Shown here one piece after another: positions 1 through 6,102 of a stretch of DNA of 6,239 bases (position 1 is the stretch's first letter; each line of letters opens with the position of its first letter). The translations under genes were made by a program, and so were the position numbers. A model generated the notes under the pieces. That model worked only from the letters and a program-made list of their open reading frames with translations. It made no database searches and was not told the origin of the DNA. The stretch is from Candidatus Dojkabacteria bacterium (GTDB lineage: Bacteria; Patescibacteriota; Dojkabacteria; J137). The DNA lies in NCBI GenBank assembly GCA_020429495.1, contig JAGQLJ010000033.1, forward strand, positions 1-6,239, read 5' to 3'.

Positions 1-808
1 TTTCGATCATATGAACCGGAATACGAATTGTACGCGCTTGGTCTGCAATGGAGCGAGTAACCGCTTGTCTAATCCACCAAGTTGCATAGGTTGAAAATTT
101 AAATCCTTTTCTATATTCAAATTTTTCAACAGCTTTCATTAAACCTAGATTTCCTTCTTGAATTAAATCAAGTAAGTCTAATCCTCTTTTTAAATAGTTT
201 TTAGCAATTGATACAACTAATCTTAAATTTGCAGTTGTTAGCAAATGTTTTGCTTCCACTCCTTCTCTAATTACTTTTGTTGTATATCTTCTATCCTTTT
301 CAACTATTCTTTGTTTTGCTTTCTCAACATCTATATTTCTTTCTTCTCCTTTTTTAATTCTATCCCAGGCTTTTACATAGACAGGATGCTTATTCTCTTT
401 TGCAAACTTTTCAATTAAATCATGCATTTCAATTGTTCCTTTTTCAAATCTTTGTGCAAGAATAACTTCTTCTTCAGCACTCAAAAGTGGAATTCTACCA
501 ATTTCTTGTAGGTAAGCTCTAATTGGATCTGTACTAACATGAGACTTAATTTGTTTAAGAATCTTAATCTTCTCTTCAAATGTCATCTTGCCTTTCTTTG
601 ACTCAAAGTCAGCACCATCATTCTCTCTTGGTTCAATAATCTCAATTTCATCATCTTGAATACTTGCAATAATATATTCCAAAAGTTGAAGATTATCTTC
701 AATTTCTGGGAATACTGCCAAGATGTCGTCCTGTGTTAGATATCCTTGTTTTTTTCCAAGAATAACAAGACTTTTTACTTTTTGCTTATCTTCAGAAGAT
801 ATGGCCAT
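1..808 (-). CDS. rpoD: Primary sigma-70 factor (RpoD/SigA type), 3' end missing
   Basis: This is the RNA polymerase sigma subunit that directs promoter recognition for housekeeping genes. The 269 visible residues start at the ATG at 808-806 and run off the left edge. Residues 10-60 match the short N-terminal sigma domain with [12 protein letters not shown]. Residues 94-120 are region 1.2 ([17 protein letters not shown]). Residues 186-269 are regions 2.1-2.4, including [20 protein letters not shown], the -10 melting segment [20 protein letters not shown], and the start of region 3 at IRIPVHMIE. The residues equivalent to E. coli Q437 and T440 are conserved (Q248, T251), so ordinary TATAAT-type -10 boxes are expected. 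Between regions 1.2 and 2.1 there is a charged insertion of roughly 50-60 residues that Bacillus-type SigA lacks. Another in-frame ATG lies at 874-872 and would add 22 residues; 808 is preferred because the conserved domain begins right after it. Neither start has a Shine-Dalgarno sequence. Regions 3 and 4 lie outside the window. Confidence 0.95.
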   Translation of the reverse strand, partial: MAISSEDKQKVKSLVILGKKQGYLTQDDILAVFPEIEDNLQLLEYIIASIQDDEIEIIEPRENDGADFESKKGKMTFEEKIKILKQIKSHVSTDPIRAYLQEIGRIPLLSAEEEVILAQRFEKGTIEMHDLIEKFAKENKHPVYVKAWDRIKKGEERNIDVEKAKQRIVEKDRRYTTKVIREGVEAKHLLTTANLRLVVSIAKNYLKRGLDLLDLIQEGNLGLMKAVEKFEYRKGFKFSTYATWWIRQAVTRSIADQARTIRIPVHMIE

Positions 809-854
809 ATGGTAAACTGTTGTAATATTTATTTTTTCTTTAGGATTGCAGAAT

Positions 855-881
855 TTGCTCTGTAATTTTATCATATATATG
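855..881 (+). promoter_or_regulatory. Weak candidate promoter for the sortase gene in the divergent intergenic region
   Basis: The 91 bases between the rpoD start (808) and the sortase start (900) must hold divergent promoters. On the plus strand, TTGCTC (855-860) lies 15 bases before TATATG (876-881), which would give a leader of about 12 bases. On the minus strand, TATGAT at 875-870 is a possible rpoD -10 box if the start at 808 is used. Neither is a strong match, and the run of alternating TA makes chance hits likely. Confidence 0.25.
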
Positions 882-899
882 CAAGATTACTCATAAATC

Positions 900-1757
900 A
901 TGTCTTTATACGAATATCGAAAAGCAGAAAATTACAAAAGAAAGAATAATGATACTATTGAGCTTGGTAACGACGATGTAATCTCTAAGAGAGCAAATGC
1001 AATTGACACTGCTAAAGGTGGCTATAACTTTTTACATCAGGTTGTAAATTCATCAACATTAGCTAATTTAGTGATACCAAGTTTTTTTATTGCGCTAGGA
1101 ATCTACTTTATTTTCCAATACTATTACCCTCAAATTCAGCAAAGGCTTCAAGTCTCTAATGAATTAGTATCCCAAGGAACTACAACTTTGATTTCAGATA
1201 ATTACATTGATAGATCTCAATATATTTCTAATCCTGCAGGTTTGGCCGAAGTAACAGCGCAAGCTTTTGAGCAACACATTTTGCAAGATGACCAAATGAG
1301 TAAAAATTATAAAGGAACATTCTATATTTCTATTCCATCTTTAGATATAAATAGACTGCCTGTTACTGCAAATGTAAACAGTACAAGTGAAGATGTATAT
1401 AATTCTGTACTTTCAAATTCACTTGCACATTTTGAAAATACAGGACTTCCACTTTCGGACGTAGAAAACAATATTGTTATTTATGGTCATAGTGCAACAA
1501 CTAACTATCATCCAAAAACAACTGATCCTGAAGTAGCCTTTTCTTTTTTACCAAACTTAAAAGTTGGAGATGAAATCATTATCGAAATTGAAGGACAAGA
1601 ATACAAATACAGAATGTATAAAAGTAAAATTGTTGAACCTACGGATGTCTCTATAATTACAGGAAAACCAGGAAAAAGAGAGCTTACTTTATTTACCTGC
1701 TATCCAGCTGGAAATAACGCAAGTAGGTATGTTGCAGTTGCAAGACCTATTGATTAA
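900..1757 (+). CDS. Membrane-anchored sortase, class D/E-like
   Basis: Sortases are extracytoplasmic cysteine transpeptidases that cleave a C-terminal sorting motif and attach the protein to the cell wall, or polymerise pilins. The protein has 285 residues. Residues 1-52 are a charged cytoplasmic N-terminus, residues 53-76 form one transmembrane segment (signal anchor), and residues 140-285 form the sortase beta-barrel. The catalytic triad is visible: His197 in IVIYGHSA, Cys267 in LTLFTCYP, and Arg276 in SRYVAVAR. The TLxTCYP form resembles class D, while the spacing to Arg resembles D or E; I cannot choose between them. The start is the first ATG after an in-frame TAA at 894-896 and has no Shine-Dalgarno sequence. 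It is a lone plus-strand gene that converges with the small unknown gene, and their stop codons overlap. No sorting-signal substrate is encoded in the window, so its target is unknown. It probably acts on surface proteins or pilins encoded elsewhere. Confidence 0.92.
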   Translation: MSLYEYRKAENYKRKNNDTIELGNDDVISKRANAIDTAKGGYNFLHQVVNSSTLANLVIPSFFIALGIYFIFQYYYPQIQQRLQVSNELVSQGTTTLISDNYIDRSQYISNPAGLAEVTAQAFEQHILQDDQMSKNYKGTFYISIPSLDINRLPVTANVNSTSEDVYNSVLSNSLAHFENTGLPLSDVENNIVIYGHSATTNYHPKTTDPEVAFSFLPNLKVGDEIIIEIEGQEYKYRMYKSKIVEPTDVSIITGKPGKRELTLFTCYPAGNNASRYVAVARPID

Positions 1758-2017
1758 GCTTCTTCTTGTGAAAGTTTTGGTAACATTTCACTTCGAATAC
1801 CAGCCAATCCATTAACAAAATCAGGATTTCCTTCTTCAATATTTTCAGGATCTAGCCTTAGTGATTCCTCGTTTCTCAAAAAAATATCTTTTAATCTTTT
1901 TAATGATTCATCTAACGTAATTACATCATGTACATTCCCTTGGGCAATTTTATGCAAAATGCTACCTCGAATACCATTTAATGATGAAGCTAAGATAAAT
2001 TCTTTTATATTCTCCAT
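1754..2017 (-). CDS. Small unknown protein with an internal repeat
   Basis: I do not recognise this 87-residue protein. It is predicted to be soluble, largely helical and acidic at its C-terminus (ending SQEEA), with no signal peptide, transmembrane segment or cysteine. A short motif occurs twice: GIRGSILHKIAQ (residues 15-26) and GIRSEMLPKLSQ (73-84). They share GIR, then I/M, L, K and Q at the same spacing, which suggests two copies of a helical unit. The start is the first ATG after an in-frame stop upstream and has no Shine-Dalgarno sequence. It lies downstream of ftsZ in the same direction but is separated by 191 bases containing dispersed repeats, so co-transcription is uncertain. Its stop codon overlaps that of the convergent sortase. 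Codon use looks like that of its neighbours, which supports it being a real gene, but function cannot be inferred. Confidence 0.7.
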   Translation of the reverse strand: MENIKEFILASSLNGIRGSILHKIAQGNVHDVITLDESLKRLKDIFLRNEESLRLDPENIEEGNPDFVNGLAGIRSEMLPKLSQEEA

Positions 2018-2028
2018 TAATCTAATTT

Positions 2029-2041
2029 AACTTCGGAAGTT
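2029..2041. promoter_or_regulatory. Perfect short inverted repeat upstream of the small unknown gene
   Basis: The arms AACTTC and GAAGTT flank a single G, ending 11 bases before the ATG of the 87-residue protein. On the minus strand the right arm runs into TTAAAT (2030-2025), a 4/6 match to a -10 box that would place transcription start at or very near the ATG. It could be an operator, but a 6-base-arm dyad is also likely by chance. Confidence 0.3.
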
Positions 2042-2108
2042 TAGCACAATTTAGTATTATGGAGATGATTTATCCACTTCTCGATATATTTTCACTAAAA
2101 TCATAACG

Positions 2109-2166
2109 GACAATTGAATGGGACTGCCACGTCGTTCATTACATTCACTCCTCGCAGATCGCCAAC
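2109..2166. repeat. Dispersed intergenic repeat of the TGCGAGGAG...CGACGTGGCA family
   Basis: On the minus strand this reads CTGCGAGGAG, then a 13-base variable centre, then CGACGTGGCAGTCC. I recognise it as a divergent member of the intergenic repeat whose usual form joins TTGCGAGGAGC to CGACGTGGCAATCC. That form is widespread in unrelated bacteria and often mistranslated as spurious peptides. The flank CGGACAATTGAATGGGA is also typical of such copies. It is clearly richer in G+C than its surroundings. The ends CTGC and GCAG can pair, giving partial hairpin potential. It lies in the gap after ftsZ and interrupts no gene. The family assignment is from memory, not from a search. Confidence 0.55.
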
Positions 2167-2170
2167 TGAT

Positions 2171-2215
2171 TAAAAAATTTCGAATTTCTTATTTTGTGTT
2201 TAGAATTTCTAATTC
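2171..2215. repeat. Low-complexity TTTCGAATTTC-type repeat abutting the ftsZ stop codon
   Basis: This is an AT-rich tract built around GAATTTCTTA (2182-2191) and GAATTTCTAA (2203-2212) as spaced direct copies. It translates on the plus strand to [13 protein letters not shown]. Tracts of this type recur in many intergenic regions of some bacterial genomes and produce false FRISN-like peptides. It directly abuts the G+C-richer repeat and overlaps the last codon and stop (TAG, 2209-2211) of ftsZ, so the pair may have arrived together. Confidence 0.5.
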
Positions 2216-3417
2216 TGCTGTCTCTTTCTTAAAAAGCTTGGAACATTTTCAAGCTCATCATCGTCAAGGTTATCTATATGCACTGGTTTTCCTCCTGTTA
2301 AATTTCCTAGCATATCACTTGATGAATCATTAGATGAATGCTCTTCTGATTGATCCTCATTTGAAGTTTCGCTAAATGTTGTATTGCTCATACTCTTTTG
2401 AGCAGCTTTAGTGTCTAAATCAGATCTATGCTCAACTGTATTTGTAAGTACTGCATTTGCTTTCTTTTCATCAAATCCTGTTGCCAAAACTGTTACTTCT
2501 AGCTTATCTTCCAAGGCTGGGTCAATTGATGCACCAAAAATAAATGTAGCATCTGGAGCAATCTTTTGTTTAACAATTTCTGCAGCTTCGTTAACTTCAG
2601 ACATTGAAAGATCTTTTCCTCCAATAATATTGAATAGCACTCCTTTTGCTCCATCAACTGAAATTTCTAGCAGTGGGCTCTGTATTGCCATATTTGCAGC
2701 TTCATTTGCTCTTGTATCACCTGTTGCCTCCCCAATCCCCATTAATGCAGTTCCTCCTTCTGTCATAACAGATCTAACATCTGCAAAGTCAACATTAATC
2801 AACCCTGTTTGAGTAATTAAGTTAGCAATACTTCTAACAGCTTGAGCTAATACATCATCAGCTTTTTTCATTGCATCCATAAAAGATGCAGATTTATCCA
2901 TTATGTCTAGCAATCTTTGATTTGGAACAACAATTAGTGTGTCTACTTTATCTCTCAACTCTTCAATTCCTTTAAGTGCTTGATCCATTCTTTTTTGCAT
3001 TTCAAAGTTGAATGGCTTTGTAACAACAGCCACTGTAAGCGCTCCTAAATTCTTTGAAATACCAGCTACAATTGGTGCTGCTCCAGTTCCTGTTCCTCCT
3101 CCCATTCCTGCAGTTACAAATACCATATCTGCACCAGCTAAATTTTCGTGTAGTATGTCTACACTTTCTTCCGCTGCTTTTCTACCTATTGTTGGATTTC
3201 CACCACTTCCAAGACCTCTTGTAATTTGTTCACCTATTCTTAGCTTAATATCAGCCTTTGAGTTCATTAATGCTTGCGCATCTGTATTTACGGCTATAAA
3301 TTCAACATCTTCAATGTTGTGTTCAGAGATCATAGTGTTTACGGCGTTTCCACCACCACCACCAACTCCTACTACTTTTATTTTTGCTGATAATGCAGCT
3401 TGTGGCTTAACTAACAT
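2209..3417 (-). CDS. ftsZ: Cell division protein FtsZ
   Basis: FtsZ is the tubulin-like GTPase that forms the cytokinetic ring on the inner face of the membrane. The protein has 402 residues, a normal length. The order of parts is: short N-terminal tail (1-11); GTPase domain starting at [16 protein letters not shown]; the tubulin signature GGGTGTG (106-112); the T7 catalytic loop NVDFAD (Asn208, Asp210, Asp213), which completes the active site of the adjoining subunit; the C-terminal domain to about 318; a Ser/Asp/Glu-rich disordered linker (about 320-384); and the conserved C-terminal peptide [10 protein letters not shown] (389-398), which binds FtsA. The ATG at 3417 is directly followed by the conserved fold, and no Shine-Dalgarno sequence precedes it. 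The gene follows ftsA after 199 bases that contain an ftsA terminator, so it probably has its own promoter. The stop codon lies inside a dispersed repeat. Confidence 0.99.
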   Translation of the reverse strand: MLVKPQAALSAKIKVVGVGGGGGNAVNTMISEHNIEDVEFIAVNTDAQALMNSKADIKLRIGEQITRGLGSGGNPTIGRKAAEESVDILHENLAGADMVFVTAGMGGGTGTGAAPIVAGISKNLGALTVAVVTKPFNFEMQKRMDQALKGIEELRDKVDTLIVVPNQRLLDIMDKSASFMDAMKKADDVLAQAVRSIANLITQTGLINVDFADVRSVMTEGGTALMGIGEATGDTRANEAANMAIQSPLLEISVDGAKGVLFNIIGGKDLSMSEVNEAAEIVKQKIAPDATFIFGASIDPALEDKLEVTVLATGFDEKKANAVLTNTVEHRSDLDTKAAQKSMSNTTFSETSNEDQSEEHSSNDSSSDMLGNLTGGKPVHIDNLDDDELENVPSFLRKRQQN

Positions 3418-3436
3418 AGGTTCAAACTTTAAATCT

Positions 3437-3477
3437 AATATACAAATTATCTTAATCTACATAATTAAAAAGTGCAA
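3437..3477 (-). promoter_or_regulatory. Candidate ftsZ promoter(s)
   Basis: Two overlapping candidates lie upstream of ftsZ. TTGCAC (3477-3472) and TAAGAT (3454-3449) are exactly 17 bases apart and would give a leader of about 25 bases. Closer in, TGTATATT (3444-3437) is a 5/6 -10 box preceded by TG, like the boxes before ftsA and ftsQ, and would give a leader of about 13 bases but lacks a -35. A promoter is expected here because ftsA ends in a terminator. Which box is used cannot be decided from sequence. Confidence 0.4.
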
Positions 3478-3497
3478 GTATTGTTTACACCAATACT
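3477..3497. promoter_or_regulatory. Inverted repeat adjoining the ftsZ -35 region
   Basis: Perfect 7-base arms AGTATTG and CAATACT flank a 7-base spacer. The left arm touches the candidate -35 box at 3472-3477, a suitable place for an operator. It lies upstream of any likely transcription start, so a DNA role is more likely than an RNA hairpin. Confidence 0.35.
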
Positions 3498-3529
3498 ACT
3501 TGTGTTAAATAATATTGATCATTTTCTGT

Positions 3530-3549
3530 CTGCGAATAAGCTTATGCAG
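3530..3549. promoter_or_regulatory. Dyad between the ftsA terminator and the ftsZ promoter
   Basis: The 10-base palindrome ATAAGCTTAT (3536-3545) is extended by CTGC on one side and GCAG on the other, with a two-base GA offset. No function can be assigned. It lies just after the ftsA terminator in the direction of transcription. Confidence 0.3.
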
Positions 3550-3552
3550 TAT

Positions 3553-3587
3553 AAAAAAAGAGCTTGCAAAAAATCAAGCCCTTTTTG
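3553..3587 (-). terminator. Rho-independent terminator of ftsA
   Basis: Read on the minus strand, about 30 bases after the ftsA stop codon, AGGGCTTG pairs with CAAGCTCT (one G-U pair) across an 8-base loop, and flanking A and U runs extend the stem. Seven Ts follow (3559-3553). On the plus strand the wobble pair becomes an A-C mismatch, so the structure favours minus-strand termination. It would separate ftsA from ftsZ transcription. Confidence 0.8.
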
Positions 3588-3616
3588 TTATGTTCGTGTT
3601 CAAAAATATTCCTCAG

Positions 3617-4873
3617 TTATGGAAGTAAGTTCTTTAAGAATCCTATAACTTTGTCGGCCATTCCTGCACCAGATTTAATACCTCCAGATTTTTGGAATCT
3701 TGAGCCTGAATTTGCAACATGATCATCTTGTAGTCCATGCTGAACTAATCCTTGAAGTGTTGCATATGCTGGTGAAGAAATACTATCTGTTAATCCCTCT
3801 AATCCTCTTGGTGAACCAACTCTAGCAGGAACTCCAAATACTTTACTTGCAATGTTTGTAATTTCTGGAAGGCTTGCAGATCCTCCTGTAATTACAACTC
3901 CTGCAGGTAATTTTGCATCATTCCCTGATTGTTCAATATTCTCTACAACTAATTTAAATATCTCTTCTACTCTGTCTGTCATAATTTCTAAGAATAATTT
4001 CTTAGACATTGTTTTTGCCCCCTCAATTCCAAGCTCTTCTATTTCAATTACATCTGTATTTTCTTTTTTCTTATTCATTGCAGCTTTTCTAAAAAGCTCA
4101 TTTGCACTTACCTTTACTTTCTCTGCATCATCTAAAGAAAATAAACGAAGACCTGCTGCCAGGTCTCTTGTTACATTACTTCCTCCAAATGGAATACATG
4201 AACTATAAGTAACAGCATCTTCAACAAATGTTGTAATTGTTGTTGTACCACCACCCATATCAAGCAATAGAACTCCAAGCTCTTTTTCTGTAGGAGTCAA
4301 AACTGAATGTGAAGAAGCCCAACCACTAAATACAATATCATCTATTTTTAAACCAATACTTTGTACACATCTTTCAATATTATGAATTGCTGTTGATGGT
4401 GCTGAAATAATATGTGCATCAACTTCTAATCTTGTTCCAGTCATCCCTACAGGATTTTTTATTCCTGTTTGCTGATCAACAATAAACTCTCTTGGAATCA
4501 AATGTATAATTTCTCTTGCTTGTGGAATTGCAACTGTTCTTGCTTGTTCTAACGATCTAATTACATCTTCTTCTAAAATTTCTGAGTCTGAAATTGCGAC
4601 AACCCCTTTATTATTATTAGAAATAATATTTTTCCCATTTATTGAAACATAAGCAGAAGAAACTGTTAATCCTGCCATTCGCTCTGCTCCATTTAGTGCA
4701 GATGCAATTGAATTTATTGCTTCTTCAATTCCAGTAATTTCTCCTTTTTTTATTCCGTATGAAGGGTGTGAGGACTCGCCAATAACCTTAGCTTTCCCAT
4801 TCTCATCAACCACTGTAACGACCGCACTCACTTTGTGTGATCCAATATCGATTGCTGTAATTATGTTAGACAT
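3617..4873 (-). CDS. ftsA: Cell division protein FtsA
   Basis: FtsA is the actin-fold ATPase that tethers FtsZ filaments to the cytoplasmic membrane and recruits later division proteins. The 418 residues are a usual length. The phosphate-1 motif AIDIGSHK is at 7-14. The 1C (SHS2-like) subdomain unique to FtsA covers about 85-165, with the phrase REFIVDQQTGIKNPVGMTG at 118-136. The phosphate-2 motif LLLDMGGGTTTI is at 202-213, and the adenosine-binding motif GVVITGGSASLPEI is at 335-348. A Gly/Ser-rich linker (about 388-404) leads to a C-terminal amphipathic helix, MADKVIGFLKNLLP (405-418), which is the membrane-targeting sequence. The start ATG has no Shine-Dalgarno sequence; a perfect TATAAT lies only 9 bases upstream of it, implying a very short leader. 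The gene lies between ftsQ (140-base gap) and ftsZ (199-base gap with a terminator). Confidence 0.98.
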   Translation of the reverse strand: MSNIITAIDIGSHKVSAVVTVVDENGKAKVIGESSHPSYGIKKGEITGIEEAINSIASALNGAERMAGLTVSSAYVSINGKNIISNNNKGVVAISDSEILEEDVIRSLEQARTVAIPQAREIIHLIPREFIVDQQTGIKNPVGMTGTRLEVDAHIISAPSTAIHNIERCVQSIGLKIDDIVFSGWASSHSVLTPTEKELGVLLLDMGGGTTTITTFVEDAVTYSSCIPFGGSNVTRDLAAGLRLFSLDDAEKVKVSANELFRKAAMNKKKENTDVIEIEELGIEGAKTMSKKLFLEIMTDRVEEIFKLVVENIEQSGNDAKLPAGVVITGGSASLPEITNIASKVFGVPARVGSPRGLEGLTDSISSPAYATLQGLVQHGLQDDHVANSGSRFQKSGGIKSGAGMADKVIGFLKNLLP

Positions 4874-4882
4874 TTCAGTTTA

Positions 4883-4890
4883 ATTATACA
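4883..4890 (-). promoter_or_regulatory. ftsA -10 box giving a near-leaderless message
   Basis: On the minus strand the sequence is TGTATAAT, with a perfect TATAAT at 4888-4883. A start about seven bases downstream would fall near 4876, leaving about three bases before the ATG at 4873. No good -35 box is seen; the best-placed hexamer is ACTTTA at 4911-4906 (17-base spacer). The box is surrounded by AT-rich DNA, so a chance match is possible, but its position and lack of a competing ribosome binding site support it. Confidence 0.55.
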
Positions 4891-4899
4891 TATAAAGTA

Positions 4900-4938
4900 A
4901 TTGCTTAAAGTTTACAATCATTCAGATTGTAACGCAAT
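4900..4938. promoter_or_regulatory. Two-part dyad upstream of the ftsA promoter
   Basis: Perfect 8-base arms TTACAATC (4912-4919) and GATTGTAA (4925-4932) flank 5 bases. An outer pair of arms, ATTGC (4900-4904) and GCAAT (4934-4938), continues the symmetry with an uneven internal gap (7 and 1 bases). It covers the -35 position of the ftsA promoter. No T tract follows on either strand, so it is not a normal terminator. It is best read as a protein-binding site (operator), or as a hairpin in read-through RNA from ftsQ. Confidence 0.5.
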
Positions 4939-5013
4939 AGTTATACCTGTTTTGGATAATCCTCCACTACAAGTAAAGATTAAATTTTCGGCATTATATT
5001 AGCATAAATATAC

Positions 5014-6096
5014 TTACTTACGCCCACTAAAATTAGTTGACCTTAAATCAAATATATTTTGCTGTCCGTATTCAGAACTATTATACAGAATAATAAAGTT
5101 TTTAATTTGATCTTCTATAGAAGAATCTGGAACCTCACCAAAAATAATTATCTTTCCATCAGGTAACGTTACTTCTGCTCTAAAAGTATTTTTCCAGACT
5201 ATATTAATTACATAATCTTGAATAATTTTAGATAAATCTTCTGTAAGTTTTAAGCTTTGACTGATTATTTTTGAACCAGAAATAACATCTTCAGCATCAG
5301 AATATCCATAAAATTTTATTATTGGATATTCTCCTAATTGCTGCTTTAAAAACGTTTCTTGTGTAGCAAAATAGTTATATATCTTTTGCTGCACCTGAGT
5401 TTCAACTTGTGCGACTAGATTTTGCTTTATTTCTAATGGCACTTTTGACCAATCAAAATTTGATATTTCATCTTCTGATAACGATTCAAAATACCTCTCT
5501 TGTATAAACAAAGACTCAGTATCAAGTTCACCTGCTAGCCACTTTTGCTCTTCTGCACTAAATTCAAGTGAAGAAGGTATTGCTTCAAGTTCAATCACAT
5601 TATTTTCTTCATCAAATAATGCGTACTGATGAAAATCTAAATAATAAAATTTGGGAGTTACCTCTTTAACTTTTACTTCAAGTTCATCTGGATAAATTTT
5701 TCTAACAAAAATTTGCTTAGAAAATTTAATATTGTCTGAAACATAGTGCTCCACTTCTGTAACTGGTAAAAAGAAGATGTTTGAATTTAAATATGCACGC
5801 TCTACACTCTCTTTAATATCTATATTTGCAGATTCTATAACTATTTTCTTTACTTTAAATACATCAGAAATAAATAAAACATAAAGTGTACCCAAAAATA
5901 AAAGAACTATCAAAATATACAAAATAGAAACATATCTAAACTTATATTGTTTTCGACCTATTTTGGGTAGTCTAATTTTCTTTAGTTGCTGAAGAGAGAG
6001 TTTAGATGTATTCCCATCTCTTAAATGTTTATGTGAACCTGCTCCATATTTGGGCAAATTTTTGTTTTCTTTTTTTCTAAAAAAAGGAAGTCTCAT
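5014..6096 (-). CDS. ftsQ: Cell division protein FtsQ/DivIB, enlarged
   Basis: FtsQ (DivIB) is a bitopic membrane protein that connects the cytoplasmic division ring to the FtsB/FtsL and septal synthesis proteins. Its 360 residues exceed the usual roughly 250-280. Residues 1-54 are a very basic cytoplasmic tail, residues 55-77 the single transmembrane helix, and residues 79-148 a POTRA domain (FKVKKIVIES to FVRKIYPDELEVKVKEVTP). The beta domain begins with YYLDFHQYALFDEENNVIEL and ends with NIFDLRSTN, the usual FtsQ closing strand. Between them, about residues 172-260 form an acidic, glutamine-rich and probably helical insertion. The sequence is divergent, so the call rests on architecture plus position directly upstream of ftsA and ftsZ. 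The ATG is the first after an in-frame TAG, and no Shine-Dalgarno sequence precedes it. No terminator is visible after its stop codon, so some read-through into ftsA is possible. Confidence 0.88.
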   Translation of the reverse strand: MRLPFFRKKENKNLPKYGAGSHKHLRDGNTSKLSLQQLKKIRLPKIGRKQYKFRYVSILYILIVLLFLGTLYVLFISDVFKVKKIVIESANIDIKESVERAYLNSNIFFLPVTEVEHYVSDNIKFSKQIFVRKIYPDELEVKVKEVTPKFYYLDFHQYALFDEENNVIELEAIPSSLEFSAEEQKWLAGELDTESLFIQERYFESLSEDEISNFDWSKVPLEIKQNLVAQVETQVQQKIYNYFATQETFLKQQLGEYPIIKFYGYSDAEDVISGSKIISQSLKLTEDLSKIIQDYVINIVWKNTFRAEVTLPDGKIIIFGEVPDSSIEDQIKNFIILYNSSEYGQQNIFDLRSTNFSGRK

Positions 6097-6102
6097 TAAA
6101 TC

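Noticed and set aside
1768..1791. Hairpin GTGAAAGTT / AAC-A-TTTCAC after the sortase stop
   Set aside because: It has a bulge, few G-C pairs and no T tract on the plus strand, and it lies in coding sequence of the small minus-strand gene.
2070..2078. TTATCCACT, one mismatch from a DnaA box
   Set aside because: A single isolated copy with no neighbouring boxes or unwinding element; not enough for an origin or DnaA control.
2118..2333. Plus-strand open frame of 71 codons
   Set aside because: It is formed by the two dispersed repeats and then the antisense of the ftsZ 3' end; its peptide is of the FRIS type known from repeat translation.
2411..2812. Plus-strand open frame inside ftsZ
   Set aside because: Antisense shadow of a clearly identified ftsZ, with Ser/Ala-rich composition typical of such shadows.
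3008..3508. Plus-strand open frame with a proline-rich stretch
   Set aside because: The prolines are the antisense of the glycine-rich GTP-binding loops of FtsZ.
3852..4208. Plus-strand open frame inside ftsA
   Set aside because: Antisense shadow of ftsA with no domain of its own.
4960..4970. Minus-strand GGAGG (Shine-Dalgarno-like)
   Set aside because: No start codon with an open frame follows at a suitable distance; ftsA starts about 90 bases further on.
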